A DNA stretch of 64,000 nucleotides from Allobosea sp. CRIB-10 (GCF_900112185.1 NZ_FOKP01000002.1:310001-374000), one strand, 5' to 3'. Numbered from the stretch's first letter, positions 8,112-17,713 are shown. A program made the numbers and translations. Notes: generated by a model from the letters alone, not told the origin.

Positions 8112-9146
8112 TCAGTACGCCTCCCGCGTCGACCCCCGCACGATCAGCTCGGCCGGCATCAGCGTCACAGATGTCTCGGCATCCGGGTCGGCGAGGCGCT
8201 CCAGCAGCCGTTGCGCCGCCGCCCGCCCCATCTCGACATGGGCGATCCGGACGGTCGTCAGCGGCGGGTCCACCATGTCGACCAGCGGCATGTCGTTGTG
8301 GCCGACAATCGAGAGGTCGCCCGGGCACGACAATCCCCGCCGCTTCAGCTCCAGATAGGCGCCGAGCGCGAGCAGATCGTTGCTCGCCGCGATCGCGGTC
8401 AGGCCGGGTGCGGCGTCGAGCAACGCCGCCGTCGCCGCCTGCCCTTCCACACGGCTATAGGCCCTGGCGACGGCGATCGCCGAAGGGTCGAGCCCTGCCG
8501 CCTGCATCGCCAACTCGAAGCCTCTGCGGCGCAGAATGCCGGTCGAGAGCCCTTCTGGGCCGGCGAGGTGCCCGATTCTGCGATGCCCGAGGCCGGCGAG
8601 ATGCTCGACCGCGAACCGCATGCCGCAGATATCGTCCGAAACCACGGTGGCAGCCCGCGGCTGGTCCTCGGCGCGGTTGACCAGCACGGTCGGCACGCCC
8701 GCCTCCAGGCAGACCGTCAGGACCGGATCGCTGCGCCGGGCGGTAGCCAGCAGCAGCCCGTCGACGCGCCGGGCGATCAGCTCCTCGACGATCACCACCT
8801 GGCGCGCCCCGCCCGCGCCGCCATCGGCGACCAGCATCGAATAGCCCTGTTCGGCCAAAGCGGCGCCGACCCCGTCGAGAATCGGAGCGAAGACCGGGTT
8901 GGCGAGATCGGGCAGCACGACGCCGACCAGGCGCGACCGCCCGGTCCGCAGGGAGGCCGCGATCGCGTCGCGCCGGTAGCCCTGCCGCAACGCCTCCGCC
9001 CGCACTTTCTCGACCACTTCCTGCGAGATGCGATGCGCCTGCGCCGGGTCGAGGGCGCGCGCCGCCGTCGAACGATGCACGCCCGCCGCCTCGGCGATCG
9101 ACTGCAGGGTCGCGCTGCGTGCGGCGGCTGATGCTGCTGATTTCAT
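8112..9146 (-). CDS. LacI-family transcriptional regulator
   Basis: 344 residues. The helix-turn-helix is at about residues 14-33 (LQSIAEAAGVHRSTAARALD), followed by the hinge RTGRSRLVGVVLPDLANPVF and a periplasmic-binding-protein-like effector domain to the end (LIVRGSTREAY). It is divergent from the dioxygenase operon with 125 bases between, where two identical LacI-type operators sit on the operon promoter. This arrangement makes it the likely pathway repressor, relieved by a substrate or intermediate of the ring-cleavage pathway. LacI members outside sugar metabolism exist but are less common. The start was taken at ATG 9146; its ribosome-binding site is weak. Confidence 0.9.
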   Translation of the reverse strand: MKSAASAAARSATLQSIAEAAGVHRSTAARALDPAQAHRISQEVVEKVRAEALRQGYRRDAIAASLRTGRSRLVGVVLPDLANPVFAPILDGVGAALAEQGYSMLVADGGAGGARQVVIVEELIARRVDGLLLATARRSDPVLTVCLEAGVPTVLVNRAEDQPRAATVVSDDICGMRFAVEHLAGLGHRRIGHLAGPEGLSTGILRRRGFELAMQAAGLDPSAIAVARAYSRVEGQAATAALLDAAPGLTAIAASNDLLALGAYLELKRRGLSCPGDLSIVGHNDMPLVDMVDPPLTTVRIAHVEMGRAAAQRLLERLADPDAETSVTLMPAELIVRGSTREAY

Positions 9147-9198
9147 TGAGATTCCACGATCCGAACCACGGGCCGCAACAAATCATGATTCAGCTTGC

Positions 9199-9246
9199 TT
9201 GACAACGTGCAATCGATCGCATAACTCTTTGTGCAATCGATCGCAC
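9199..9246 (+). promoter_or_regulatory. Promoter of the dioxygenase operon with two LacI-type operators
   Basis: A consensus -35 box TTGACA lies at 9199-9204, with a weak -10 (ATAACT or TAACTC) 16-17 bases later. The 14-base sequence TGCAATCGATCGCA occurs exactly twice, at 9208-9221 (between -35 and -10) and at 9232-9245 (just downstream), with starts 24 bases apart. Each copy is a near-palindrome around a central CG, the typical LacI-family operator form. Occupation of either site would block RNA polymerase. GGAGGAAA at 9259 then serves the dioxygenase start. Confidence 0.8.
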
Positions 9247-9271
9247 AACATGAGCGCCGGAGGAAACGACG

Positions 9272-10210
9272 ATGGCAGCCAAGGAAGCGGCCGTGGGAGC
9301 GGAGCAGGCGCTCCGCTCCCACATCATCGAAACCCAGGAGGCGGTGACGCCGGTGGTGCTCGACGCGATGTCGCGGGCCCCGAATGCGCGCCTGACGGAG
9401 GTGATGGCCTCCTTCGTCCGGCACATGCATGCCTTCGCCCGCGACGTCCGGCTGACCGAGGAGGAGTTCGAGCTCGGCCTCGACGCCCTCAACCGCATCG
9501 GCCAGGCGACGAACGACAGCCATAACGAGGCCGTGCTGTTCTCCGACGTGATCGGCTTCTCGACGCTGGTCTGCCTGCTGAACAACGGCCAGAACGGCGC
9601 GACCGAGACGGCAGCGGCCCTGCTCGGCCCGTTCTGGCGGATGCATTCGCCGGCGACGCCCAATGGCGGCTCGATCATCCGCTCGGAAACGCCCGGCCCC
9701 GCCCTCTTCGCCAATTGCCGGGTCACCGATCCTGACGGCCGCCCCATCGCCGGCGTCGAGGTCGATGTCTGGCAGGCCTCGCCGGTCGGGCTATACGAGA
9801 ACCAGGACCCTGGCCAGGCCGAGATGAACCTGCGCGGCAAGTTCACCACCGACGCCACCGGCTGCATCGCCTTCCGCTCGGTCAAGCCGGCCGGCTATCC
9901 GGTGCCGACCGACGGCCCGGCGGGCGACTTGCTGCGGGCCCAGCAACGCCATCCCTACCGGCCGGCGCATCTGCACTTCCTCGGCTTCAAGCCGGGCTAC
10001 AAGACCCTGATCACCCAGGTCTTCGTCGACGACGACCAGCATCTGGAAAGCGACGTCGTCTTCGGCGTGACCCGCCATCTGATCGGCGACTTCCGCCTGG
10101 GCACCGGCCCGGCGCCAGAGCCCGATGTCGAGGGCCCCTGGTACCTCTTCGACTACGTCTTCGTGATGGAGCCCGGCGAAGCCAAGCTGCCGGCGCCGCC
10201 GATCCGCTGA
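9272..10210 (+). CDS. Intradiol ring-cleavage dioxygenase, hydroxyquinol 1,2-dioxygenase type
   Basis: 312 residues, soluble. The N-terminal helical domain (residues 30-120: RLTEVMASFVRHMHAFARDV, then LLGPFWRMHSP) is the linker/dimer domain of catechol and hydroxyquinol 1,2-dioxygenases. The catalytic beta-sandwich follows. The non-haem Fe(III) ligands can be placed at Tyr175 (VGLYENQ), Tyr209 (PAGYPVPTDGP), His233 and His235 (YRPAHLHF). Sequence around VKPAGYPVPTDGPAGDLLRA resembles hydroxyquinol enzymes, which give maleylacetate, more than plain catechol enzymes, but substrate choice cannot be settled by eye. First gene of the LacI-controlled operon with a strong Shine-Dalgarno (GGAGGAAA). 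Confidence 0.88.
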   Translation: MAAKEAAVGAEQALRSHIIETQEAVTPVVLDAMSRAPNARLTEVMASFVRHMHAFARDVRLTEEEFELGLDALNRIGQATNDSHNEAVLFSDVIGFSTLVCLLNNGQNGATETAAALLGPFWRMHSPATPNGGSIIRSETPGPALFANCRVTDPDGRPIAGVEVDVWQASPVGLYENQDPGQAEMNLRGKFTTDATGCIAFRSVKPAGYPVPTDGPAGDLLRAQQRHPYRPAHLHFLGFKPGYKTLITQVFVDDDQHLESDVVFGVTRHLIGDFRLGTGPAPEPDVEGPWYLFDYVFVMEPGEAKLPAPPIR

Positions 10211-10257
10211 CTCCCCTTATTCCCCCCTTTTTGCCCTTTTCACAGACAGGGATCGCC

Positions 10258-11064
10258 ATGTCGCATCTCGCCCAGCCGGACACCACCATCGTCGCCCCGC
10301 CCCGGGCCCGCTATCCGCGCTCCCTAAAAGGCAAGGTCGCCCTCGTCGTCGGCGGCGCCGGCGCGATCGGCGCCGCCACCAGCCGGATGCTCGCCGCCGC
10401 CGGCGCGACCATCGCCGTCACCCATCTCGACAGCGAGCGCGATACCCAAGCCGCCAAGGCGCTGATCGCCGAGCTCGGCGACGGTCACGCCGCCTTCATC
10501 GCCGATGTCGCCGACACCCCTTCGCTGATCGCCCTGCGTGATGCCATCCAGGCTCGCTACGGCCGGCTCGACATCCTGGTCAACGCCGCCGGCTACACCA
10601 AGCCGGTCCCGCATGCCGATCTCGACGCGCTCACCGACGAGCTCATCGACCGGATGCTGCAGGTCAACTGGCGCGGCCAGTTCGCCACCATCCGCACCTT
10701 CGCACCGATGCTGAAGGCCTCGGGCGACGGGCTCGTGGTCTCGATCTCCTCGATCGCCGCCTTCACCGCCGTCGGCTCCTCGATCGCCTATTGCGCCGCC
10801 AAGGCCGGCATCGACGTGATGACCAAGGCGCTGGCGCGAGTGCTGGCGCCGGAGGTCCGGGTCCTCGCGGTCTCGCCCGGCGTGGTCGACACCGAATTCG
10901 TCCCCGGCCGCGGCGCCGACTTCAACGACAAGGTCAGCGCCTCGACACCGCTGAAGCGCATCGGCGCGGCCGACGACATCGCCGCCGCCATCACCGCCTG
11001 CGCCACCATGCTCGGCTACTCGACCGGACACATCGTCCAGGTCGATGGCGGCCGGGCGCTCTGA
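10258..11064 (+). CDS. Short-chain dehydrogenase/reductase (SDR)
   Basis: 268 residues, cytoplasmic NAD(P)-dependent oxidoreductase. The nucleotide-binding glycine motif is slightly unusual (VVGGAGAIGAA, residues 30-40, GG where TG is usual); NAAG is at 109-112, the catalytic Ser at about 164/165 (VSISSIAAF), and YxxxK at Tyr178/Lys182 (AYCAAKAG). The C-terminus has PGVVDTEF and GHIVQVDGGRAL, classical SDR. ATG 10258 is chosen over TTG 10231 because AGGGA precedes it. Located between the dioxygenase and BKACE genes, it may oxidise or reduce a hydroxyl/keto group in the pathway; the exact step is not known. Confidence 0.88.
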   Translation: MSHLAQPDTTIVAPPRARYPRSLKGKVALVVGGAGAIGAATSRMLAAAGATIAVTHLDSERDTQAAKALIAELGDGHAAFIADVADTPSLIALRDAIQARYGRLDILVNAAGYTKPVPHADLDALTDELIDRMLQVNWRGQFATIRTFAPMLKASGDGLVVSISSIAAFTAVGSSIAYCAAKAGIDVMTKALARVLAPEVRVLAVSPGVVDTEFVPGRGADFNDKVSASTPLKRIGAADDIAAAITACATMLGYSTGHIVQVDGGRAL

Positions 11065-11077
11065 GGGAGGGACCGCC

Positions 11078-11992
11078 ATGCGCGCGCCATTGCCAAAGGT
11101 CTTCATCACCTGCGCGATCACCGGCAACCTGACCAGGCCGGAGCAGAGTCCGCATCTGCCGATCACGCCGCAGCAGATCGCCGAATCCGCGCTCGAAGCG
11201 GCGGAGGCCGGCGCCGCGATCGCCCATATCCATGTGCGCGATCCCGCAACCGGCCGGCCCTCGATGGAGCTGTCGCTTTATGAGGAGGTGGTCGAGCGCA
11301 TCCGCGCCGGTAATCCCGACCTGATCATCAACCTGACGACCGGGCCGGGCGGACGCTTCGTCCCCTCCGAGCACGATCCCAAACTAGCAGGCCCCGGCAC
11401 GACGCTGATGCTGCCGGAGCAGCGCGTCGCCCATGTCGCGGCGCTCAACCCCGACATCTGCACGCTCGACCTCAACACCATGAATTCCGGCGGCGAGGTC
11501 GTGATCAACACGCCCGCCAATGTCCGCCGCATGGCCAAGGTGATCGCGGAGGCCGGCGTGCGCCCCGAGATCGAGCTGTTCGACTCCGGCGACATCGCCC
11601 TGCTGAACGACCTGATCAAGGACGGCACATTGCAGCAGAGGCCGCTCACCTCCTTCGTGATGGGCGTGCGCTACGGCTTCCAGCCCTCGCCGGAGACGGT
11701 GCTCTATGCCCGCGGCCTGCTGCCGGAGGGGGCGCTGTTCACCGCGATCGGCATCGGCCGCTCGGCCTTCCAGAGCGTGGCGCTGTCCTATCTCGCCGGC
11801 GGCCATGTCCGCGTCGGGCTGGAGGACGGCGTCTATATCGACCACGGCGTCCTTGCCCCCTCCAACGCCGCGCTGGTCGAAAAGGCTCGCCGCATCGTCG
11901 AAGGCCTCGGCGGCCAGATCGCCAGCCCGCAGGAAGCCCGCGCCCTCATCGGCCTGCCCGATCGCGCCGCCGGCGCGAAACGGGTGGCCTGA
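11078..11992 (+). CDS. BKACE-family beta-keto acid cleavage enzyme (3-keto-5-aminohexanoate cleavage-like)
   Basis: 304 residues of PF05853, a TIM-barrel zinc enzyme family that condenses a beta-keto acid with acetyl-CoA and splits the product to acetoacetate plus a new acyl-CoA. The zinc-binding HxH is His50/His52 in IAHIHVRDPATGRPS; other family landmarks are ITCAITGN near the N-terminus, LTTGPGG, FDSGDI and the late GLEDGVYI. ATG 11078 has GAGGGAGGG directly upstream. In a ring-cleavage operon a natural substrate would be 3-oxoadipate (giving succinyl-CoA and acetoacetate) or a relative; that is inference from context. Confidence 0.88.
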   Translation: MRAPLPKVFITCAITGNLTRPEQSPHLPITPQQIAESALEAAEAGAAIAHIHVRDPATGRPSMELSLYEEVVERIRAGNPDLIINLTTGPGGRFVPSEHDPKLAGPGTTLMLPEQRVAHVAALNPDICTLDLNTMNSGGEVVINTPANVRRMAKVIAEAGVRPEIELFDSGDIALLNDLIKDGTLQQRPLTSFVMGVRYGFQPSPETVLYARGLLPEGALFTAIGIGRSAFQSVALSYLAGGHVRVGLEDGVYIDHGVLAPSNAALVEKARRIVEGLGGQIASPQEARALIGLPDRAAGAKRVA

Positions 11993-12016
11993 CCCTCTCA
12001 TCGGAAGCGAACCGCC

Positions 12017-13057
12017 ATGCCCCCTGCCACCGAAGCCCTCATTCGCGAAGCCCAGGCCGCCCGACCGCTGACCGTGCGCGGCCTGCGCCTCCACGCCAAG
12101 GCCGCGAGCTATGACGAGATCGCGCTGCCGATCGAGGAACGGCCGTTGCGTCCGCTCGCCGCCGATGAAGTGCTGGTCGAGGTCCAGGCCGCGGCGGTCA
12201 ACCCGTCCGACGCCAAGGCCGCGACCGGGCTGATGCCCTATGCCGTGTTCCCGCGCACGCCGGGCCGGGATTTCGCCGGCAAAGTTATCGCCGGCCCTGC
12301 CGCCCTGATCGGCAAGCAGGTCTTCGGCTCCTCCGGCGATCTCGGCATCCGCCAGGACGGTGCCCAGGCGAGCCATCTGATCGTCGAAGCCGGGGCCATC
12401 GTCGAGGTTCCGGCCGGGGTGAGCGTCGAGGAAGCCGCCGGAATCGGCGTGCCCTTCGTCACCGCCTGGGAAGGCCTGCGTCGCGCCGGCCTGCCGAAGG
12501 CGGGCGAGACCGCGCTGATCCTCGGCCTCAACGGCAAGGTCGGCCAGGCGGCGGCGCAGATCGCGAGCTGGCGCGGCGCCAAGGTGATCGGCATCACGCG
12601 TCGCGAGGAGCCCTATGCCGGCCATGCCAGCGGCCCGGTCGAGGTCGTCTCCGCCGCCGGCACGGACGTCCCGGCCCGCGTGCGCGAACTGACCGGCGGC
12701 AAGGGCGCGGACATCGTCTTCAACACGGTCGGCGACCCCTTCTACCAGATCGGCCAGAAGTCGCTGGCGGTCGGCGGCCGGGCGATCTTCATCGCGGTGA
12801 TCGACCGCTTCGTCACCTTCGACATCCTCGCCTTCTACAAGGGCCGCCACACCTATGTCGGCATCGACACGATCGCGCTGAGCTCGATCGAGACCGGCGC
12901 GGTCCTGCGCGACCTCGCCCCGGGTTTCGCCGGCGGCTTCCTGAAACCCTTTCCGATCAAGCCGAGCGCGATCTATCCGCTCGCCGACGCCCACGCCGCC
13001 TATCAGGCCGTGATGGGCTCGTCGCGCGACCGTGTCGTGCTGGTGCCGGGAGCCTGA
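12017..13057 (+). CDS. Medium-chain (zinc-independent) alcohol dehydrogenase / quinone oxidoreductase-like reductase
   Basis: 346 residues of the MDR superfamily: GroES-like N-terminal part (DEVLVEVQAAAVNPSDAKAA, residues about 50-70; TPGRDFAGKVI) and Rossmann domain (ALILGLNGKVGQAAAQIA, with the glycine motif partly changed). The structural and catalytic zinc cysteines are absent, so it is a quinone-oxidoreductase-type NAD(P)H reductase. The first 20 residues are an extension. No maleylacetate reductase of the iron-ADH type is present in this operon, so this gene is a candidate for reducing the ring-cleavage product; that is inference. Confidence 0.82.
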   Translation: MPPATEALIREAQAARPLTVRGLRLHAKAASYDEIALPIEERPLRPLAADEVLVEVQAAAVNPSDAKAATGLMPYAVFPRTPGRDFAGKVIAGPAALIGKQVFGSSGDLGIRQDGAQASHLIVEAGAIVEVPAGVSVEEAAGIGVPFVTAWEGLRRAGLPKAGETALILGLNGKVGQAAAQIASWRGAKVIGITRREEPYAGHASGPVEVVSAAGTDVPARVRELTGGKGADIVFNTVGDPFYQIGQKSLAVGGRAIFIAVIDRFVTFDILAFYKGRHTYVGIDTIALSSIETGAVLRDLAPGFAGGFLKPFPIKPSAIYPLADAHAAYQAVMGSSRDRVVLVPGA

Positions 13058-13061
13058 CGCC

Positions 13062-13409
13062 ATGCATGTCGTCCGCTTCGACGAAGCCCCGTCCTATGAC
13101 GCTCCCGGCCATGCGCTGATGCAGATGGTGCGCCTGCAAGGCCGCGAGGCCGGCCCGGCCGACACGGTCTGGCTCGGCGTCTCGACCATCGCGCCCGGCG
13201 GCGGCACCACGCTCGACGCCTCCGGCGTCGAGAAGCTCTACGTCGTCCTCGACGGCGAGGTCGCCCTGTCGAACGGGCAGGACGAGGTCAAGCTGAGGCG
13301 CTGGGATTCCTGCCGGATCGCGCCCGGCGAAGGGCGCCAGCTGCGCAACGACACCGACCGGGACGCCTCGATCCTGCTCGTCATGCCGCTCCCGCCGGCA
13401 TCGGCGTGA
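13062..13409 (+). CDS. Small cupin-domain protein
   Basis: 115 residues forming one double-stranded beta-helix: IAPGGGTTLDASGVEKLYVVLDGEVAL (motif 1 region) and DSCRIAPGEGRQLRNDTDRDASILLVMPLP (motif 2). The usual metal-binding histidines are largely missing (only His3 and His17 in the N-terminus), so metal binding is doubtful. Small cupins in aromatic operons can act as isomerases, lactone handlers or sensors. The start lies four bases after the MDR stop; coupled within the operon. Function unknown. Confidence 0.8.
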   Translation: MHVVRFDEAPSYDAPGHALMQMVRLQGREAGPADTVWLGVSTIAPGGGTTLDASGVEKLYVVLDGEVALSNGQDEVKLRRWDSCRIAPGEGRQLRNDTDRDASILLVMPLPPASA

Positions 13410-13437
13410 CCCCTCATAAACACCAAGGGAGGTATCC

Positions 13438-14415
13438 ATGAACCGTCGTCGATTGCTGACTGCTGCTCTTCTTGCCACGGCTACGGTGCTCACACCGATC
13501 TCTGCCCTGGCGCAGTCGTCCGACCCTGCATCGTCTTATCCGAACCAGCTGGTCCGCATCGTGGTGCCGTTCTCCGCCGGCAGCATGACCGACATCCTGG
13601 CGCGCGCCCTCGCCGAGAAGCTCACGGCGAAATGGAAGCAGCAGGTGATCGTCGAGAACAGGTCCGGCATTGCGGGAACCGCAAACGTCGCGAAGGGGCC
13701 GGCCGACGGCCACACGATCATGCTGACGTCGAACGGGCACGCCGTCATCAGCGCCATGAACCGGAACCTGAACTTCGACCCGCTGAACGATTTCGTCGGC
13801 GTGACGCAGGTTGCGACGATGCCGTCGATCCTGGTCGTTCCGCCCGACGCGCCGACAAGGACGCTGAAGGATCTGATCGAGGCGGCGAAAGCGAAGCCCG
13901 GCTCGCTCAACTATAGCTCCGCCGGCCTCGGCAGCGCGACCAACATCGCAGCCGAACTCCTGCGCCAGACGGCGCGGTTCGAGATCGTGCATGTCCCCTA
14001 CAAGGGCATGCCCGACGCCCAGACCGCCATCATGCGCAGCGATGCGGCGATGGGCTTCACCTTCTTCAATGTCGGCGGCGACCTGATTCAGGCCGGTAAG
14101 ATGCGCGCCGTGGCGGTCACCGGCACCCAGCGCATGGCCCAGCTTCCCGACGTCCCGACATTCGCCGAAGCCGGTGTACCGGACTTCGTCTACGACGCCT
14201 GGTTCGGTATCCTGATGCCGGCGGCGACACCGAAGCCGATCGCCGCGAAGATCGCGCAGGATATCGCCGAAGCCGTGCAGGCGCCCGGCATGAAGGAGCG
14301 CTTCAGATCTCAGGGCGTCGAACTTGTCTCCTCGTCGCCGGCGACGTTCGACGCCGTCGTCCGGAGCGATGCCGAGCGCTATGCCAAACTGTACCGGAAG
14401 ACCCAGGGCAACTGA
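13438..14415 (+). CDS. Bug/TctC-family tripartite-tricarboxylate-type substrate-binding protein
   Basis: 325 residues with an export signal ([24 protein letters not shown], cleavage near residue 26). The mature protein has the Bug signature: [67 protein letters not shown] and [15 protein letters not shown]. Such periplasmic proteins bind aromatic or dicarboxylic acids for TctAB transporters. No tctA/tctB is nearby, so it may be an orphan sensor or share a remote transporter, as is usual for this family. Strong Shine-Dalgarno AAGGGAGG. Last gene before a hairpin. Confidence 0.9.
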   Translation: MNRRRLLTAALLATATVLTPISALAQSSDPASSYPNQLVRIVVPFSAGSMTDILARALAEKLTAKWKQQVIVENRSGIAGTANVAKGPADGHTIMLTSNGHAVISAMNRNLNFDPLNDFVGVTQVATMPSILVVPPDAPTRTLKDLIEAAKAKPGSLNYSSAGLGSATNIAAELLRQTARFEIVHVPYKGMPDAQTAIMRSDAAMGFTFFNVGGDLIQAGKMRAVAVTGTQRMAQLPDVPTFAEAGVPDFVYDAWFGILMPAATPKPIAAKIAQDIAEAVQAPGMKERFRSQGVELVSSSPATFDAVVRSDAERYAKLYRKTQGN

Positions 14416-14774
14416 GCAAGCAGGGTGCGCCGCCGATCGGGCCCGTGGCGAACTCGCGCCGCGAACCGGGCCCGACTTCCCCGAGGCTCTCGTTCCGTCA
14501 TCACCAGCTTGGCGTGGCACAGTGGTTCTTTGCCGTCCGCCGAGGCGAGCATCGTCATCGAAAGCTGACGGCGCTTGTCGATACGCCGCATTGTCTGGAG
14601 CGGCCATCTCGGACATGGCGGCTGATGGTCCGGCGCCGTCGACGCAGCATGAGACACCCGGTATTGATGCCGGTATCGACAAGGCGCCGAGCAGGGCAGG
14701 CTGACGACCGGCGCTCCTGGCGGGTAGGCATGATGGACGACCCTGCCTGCGGCAGGGCAAGCGATGAGGGAGCG
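14416..14774 (+). other. Intergenic region between Bug gene and CoA-transferase
   Basis: 359 bases without a credible gene. It holds the hairpin at 14437-14475 and, at its end, the Shine-Dalgarno GAGGGAG for the CoA-transferase. No convincing -35/-10 pair was found, but the hairpin implies that the CoA-transferase genes have their own promoter here. Confidence 0.5.
14437..14475 (+). terminator. Hairpin after the dioxygenase operon
   Basis: TCGGGCCCG at 14437-14445 pairs with CGGGCCCGA at 14467-14475, and an inner GGCG/CGCC stem (14447-14450 with 14457-14460) nests inside. It starts 21 bases after the Bug gene stop. No T-tract, so termination strength is uncertain. Confidence 0.5.
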
Positions 14775-15485
14775 ATGACGCGCAAGATTTACGACGGCCC
14801 CGAGGCGGCGCTCGACGGGCTGCTGTTCGACGGGATGACGATCATGTCGGGCGGCTTCGGCCTGTCGGGCAATCCCGAGAGCCTGATCCCGGAGGTCCGC
14901 CGCTCCGGCGTGAAGGACCTCACGGTGATCTCGAACAATGCCGGCGCCGACGGCTTCGGCCTGTGGATGCTGCTGGAGACGCGGCAGATCAAGAAGATGA
15001 TCGCGTCGTATGTGGGTGAGAACAAGCTGTTCGAGCAGCAATACCTCTCCGGCGAGCTCGAGCTCGAGCTCAACCCGCAGGGCACGCTGGCCGAGCGCAT
15101 CCGCGCCGGCGGCGCCGGCATCCCGGCCTTCTATACCCGCACCGGCGTCGGCACGGTGGTGGCCGAGGGCAAGCCGGTCGAGGAATTCGAGGGCCAGCTT
15201 TATGTCCGCGAGACCTGGCTGCGGGCCGATGTCGCGATCGTCAAGGCGTGGAAGGCCGATACCGCCGGCAACCTCGTCTACCGGCGCACCGCGCGCAACT
15301 TCAACCCGAACATGGCGACCGCCGGCAAGGTGACGGTGGCCGAGGTCGAGGAGATCGTCCCGGTCGGCTCGCTCGATCCCGAAGCGATCCACACGCCCGG
15401 CATCTATGTCGACCGCATCATCAAGAGCACGATCAACGAGAAGAAGATCGAGAAGCTCACCGAGCGCAAGAGGGAGGCAGCCTGA
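14775..15485 (+). CDS. scoA: 3-oxoacid CoA-transferase subunit A
   Basis: 236 residues, alpha subunit of a family I CoA-transferase (succinyl-CoA:3-oxoacid or 3-oxoadipate CoA-transferase). Family motifs: [13 protein letters not shown] (CoA-binding glycine loop, residues about 23-35), [55 protein letters not shown] and [11 protein letters not shown] 14775 follows GAGGGAG. Coupled by TGATG to subunit B. The family cannot by itself separate acetoacetate (scoA) from 3-oxoadipate (pcaI) use; the symbol is tentative. Context with a BKACE enzyme (acetoacetate-producing) and an intradiol dioxygenase fits either. Confidence 0.88.
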   Translation: MTRKIYDGPEAALDGLLFDGMTIMSGGFGLSGNPESLIPEVRRSGVKDLTVISNNAGADGFGLWMLLETRQIKKMIASYVGENKLFEQQYLSGELELELNPQGTLAERIRAGGAGIPAFYTRTGVGTVVAEGKPVEEFEGQLYVRETWLRADVAIVKAWKADTAGNLVYRRTARNFNPNMATAGKVTVAEVEEIVPVGSLDPEAIHTPGIYVDRIIKSTINEKKIEKLTERKREAA

Positions 15486-16147
15486 TGGCCTGGACCCGCG
15501 AACAGGTGGCCGCCCGCGCCGCCAAAGAGCTGCAGGACGGCTTCTACGTCAATCTCGGCATCGGCATCCCGACGCTGGTGGCGAACTACATTCCGGACGG
15601 CGTCGACGTCACCTTGCAGTCCGAGAACGGCCTGCTCGGCATCGGCCCCTTCCCCTATGAGGGCGAGGCCGACCCCGACCTGATCAATGCCGGCAAGCAG
15701 ACGATCACGATCCTGCCGAGCTCGAGCTTCTTCTCCTCGGCCGATAGCTTCGCGATGATCCGCGGCGGCCATATCGACCTGACCATCCTCGGCGCCATGG
15801 AAGTGGCGGCCAATGGCGACATCGCCAACTGGACCATTCCCGGCAAGATGGTGAAGGGCATGGGCGGCGCGATGGACCTCGTCGCCGGCGTCAAGAAGGT
15901 GATCGTGGTGATGGATCACGCCAACAAGGCGGGCGTATCCAAGGTGCTGGAGCGTTGCTCGCTGCCGCTGACCGGGGCCGGCGTGGTCGACCTGATCATC
16001 ACAGATCTCTGCGTCATGACCTGCGACAAGGCCAATGGCGGCGGGCTGACCCTGATCGAGCTCGCGCCGGACGTCACGCTCGACGAGGTCAAGGCCAAGA
16101 CCGCCGCCCCCTTCGCGGTCGCGCCGACGCTGGCGAAGGCGGCCTGA
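15485..16147 (+). CDS. scoB: 3-oxoacid CoA-transferase subunit B
   Basis: 220 residues, beta subunit. The catalytic glutamate that forms the CoA thioester is Glu47 in [42 protein letters not shown] and [18 protein letters not shown] are family markers. The ATG overlaps the subunit A stop by one base, so the two are made in equal amounts for an alpha2beta2 enzyme. It converts succinyl-CoA plus a 3-oxoacid into succinate plus the 3-oxoacyl-CoA. A strong hairpin closes the unit. Confidence 0.9.
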   Translation: MAWTREQVAARAAKELQDGFYVNLGIGIPTLVANYIPDGVDVTLQSENGLLGIGPFPYEGEADPDLINAGKQTITILPSSSFFSSADSFAMIRGGHIDLTILGAMEVAANGDIANWTIPGKMVKGMGGAMDLVAGVKKVIVVMDHANKAGVSKVLERCSLPLTGAGVVDLIITDLCVMTCDKANGGGLTLIELAPDVTLDEVKAKTAAPFAVAPTLAKAA

Positions 16148-16183
16148 AGACGCAGGCAGGCAGCTTCACAGGCAATCAATCGG

Positions 16184-16219
16184 CGAACGGCCCCTGCCGA
16201 CCAGGCATGGGGCCGTTCG
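16184..16219. terminator. Bidirectional hairpin between CoA-transferase and liv operon
   Basis: Perfect 11-bp stem CGAACGGCCCC (16184-16194) with GGGGCCGTTCG (16209-16219); TGCC/GGCA inside extends it with one bulged T. It sits between the convergent scoB and livF genes and could serve both. Confidence 0.7.
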
Positions 16220-16239
16220 CACGATCGTGACGGGCCAGC

Positions 16240-16927
16240 TCAGATCCCGAGATAAGCCTCGCGGATGCGCGGATCGGCGATCAGCTCCTCGGCCGTGCCG
16301 CTGAAGCCGATGCGGCCGGTCTCCATGACATAGCCGCGATCGGCAATCCGCAGGGCCGCATAGGCGTTCTGCTCGACCAGCAGCACGGTGACCCCGAGCG
16401 ACTTCAGGTTTTTCACGACATCGAAGATCTGCGCCACCAGGATCGGCGCCAGCCCCATGCTGGGCTCGTCGAGCAGCAGGCAGGCGGGCCGGGCCATCAG
16501 CGCGCGGCCGATCGCCAGCATCTGCTGCTGGCCGCCGGAGAGGCCGCCGGCCGGCAGATTGCGCTTCTCCTTCAGGATCGGGAACATGGCGAAGGCGTCG
16601 GCCATGTCGTGCTCGACACGCTCGTCGGCGAAGAGATAGGCGCCGAGCCGCAAGTTCTCCTCGACGGTCAGGTTGGTGAAGATCAGCCGGCCTTCCGGCG
16701 ATTGCGAAAGTCCCAGCCCCACGCGGCGGTGCGCCGGAATCGCCTTCAACGCCTCGCCGCGGAAAATGATCGCGCCGCCGCTCGCCGGCTGGACGCCGGA
16801 AATGCAGCGCAGCAGCGTTGTCTTGCCGGCGCCGTTGGCGCCGACGACGGTGACGATCTCGCCTGAGCCGACTTCCAGATCGACCCCATGCAGGACCTCG
16901 ATGCGGCCATAGCGCGAGCGCAGTCCC

Positions 16928-16941
<14 letters not shown>
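16240..16941 (-). CDS. livF: Branched-chain-amino-acid-type ABC transporter ATPase LivF
   Basis: 233 residues. Walker A GANGAGKTT (about 34-42), Q-loop SQSPEG, ABC signature LSGGQQQMLAIGRAL, Walker B CLLLDEPSMGL and the H-region position filled by LLVEQNAY, all typical of LivF. Last gene of the minus operon livJ-H-M-G-F and overlaps livG by 14 bases. It powers import by the LivHM permease. The operon faces paaGIKR across a shared regulatory region, so phenylacetate or a related aromatic acid is a better guess for the cargo than an amino acid; inference. Confidence 0.9.

Positions 16942-17712
<771 letters not shown>

Positions 17713-17713
<1 letters not shown>

Noticed and set aside
14445..14774. 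N-terminal extension of CoA-transferase subunit A back to 14445
   Set aside because: The extension has no homology, crosses the hairpin at 14437-14475, and a good ribosome-binding site sits before ATG 14775.
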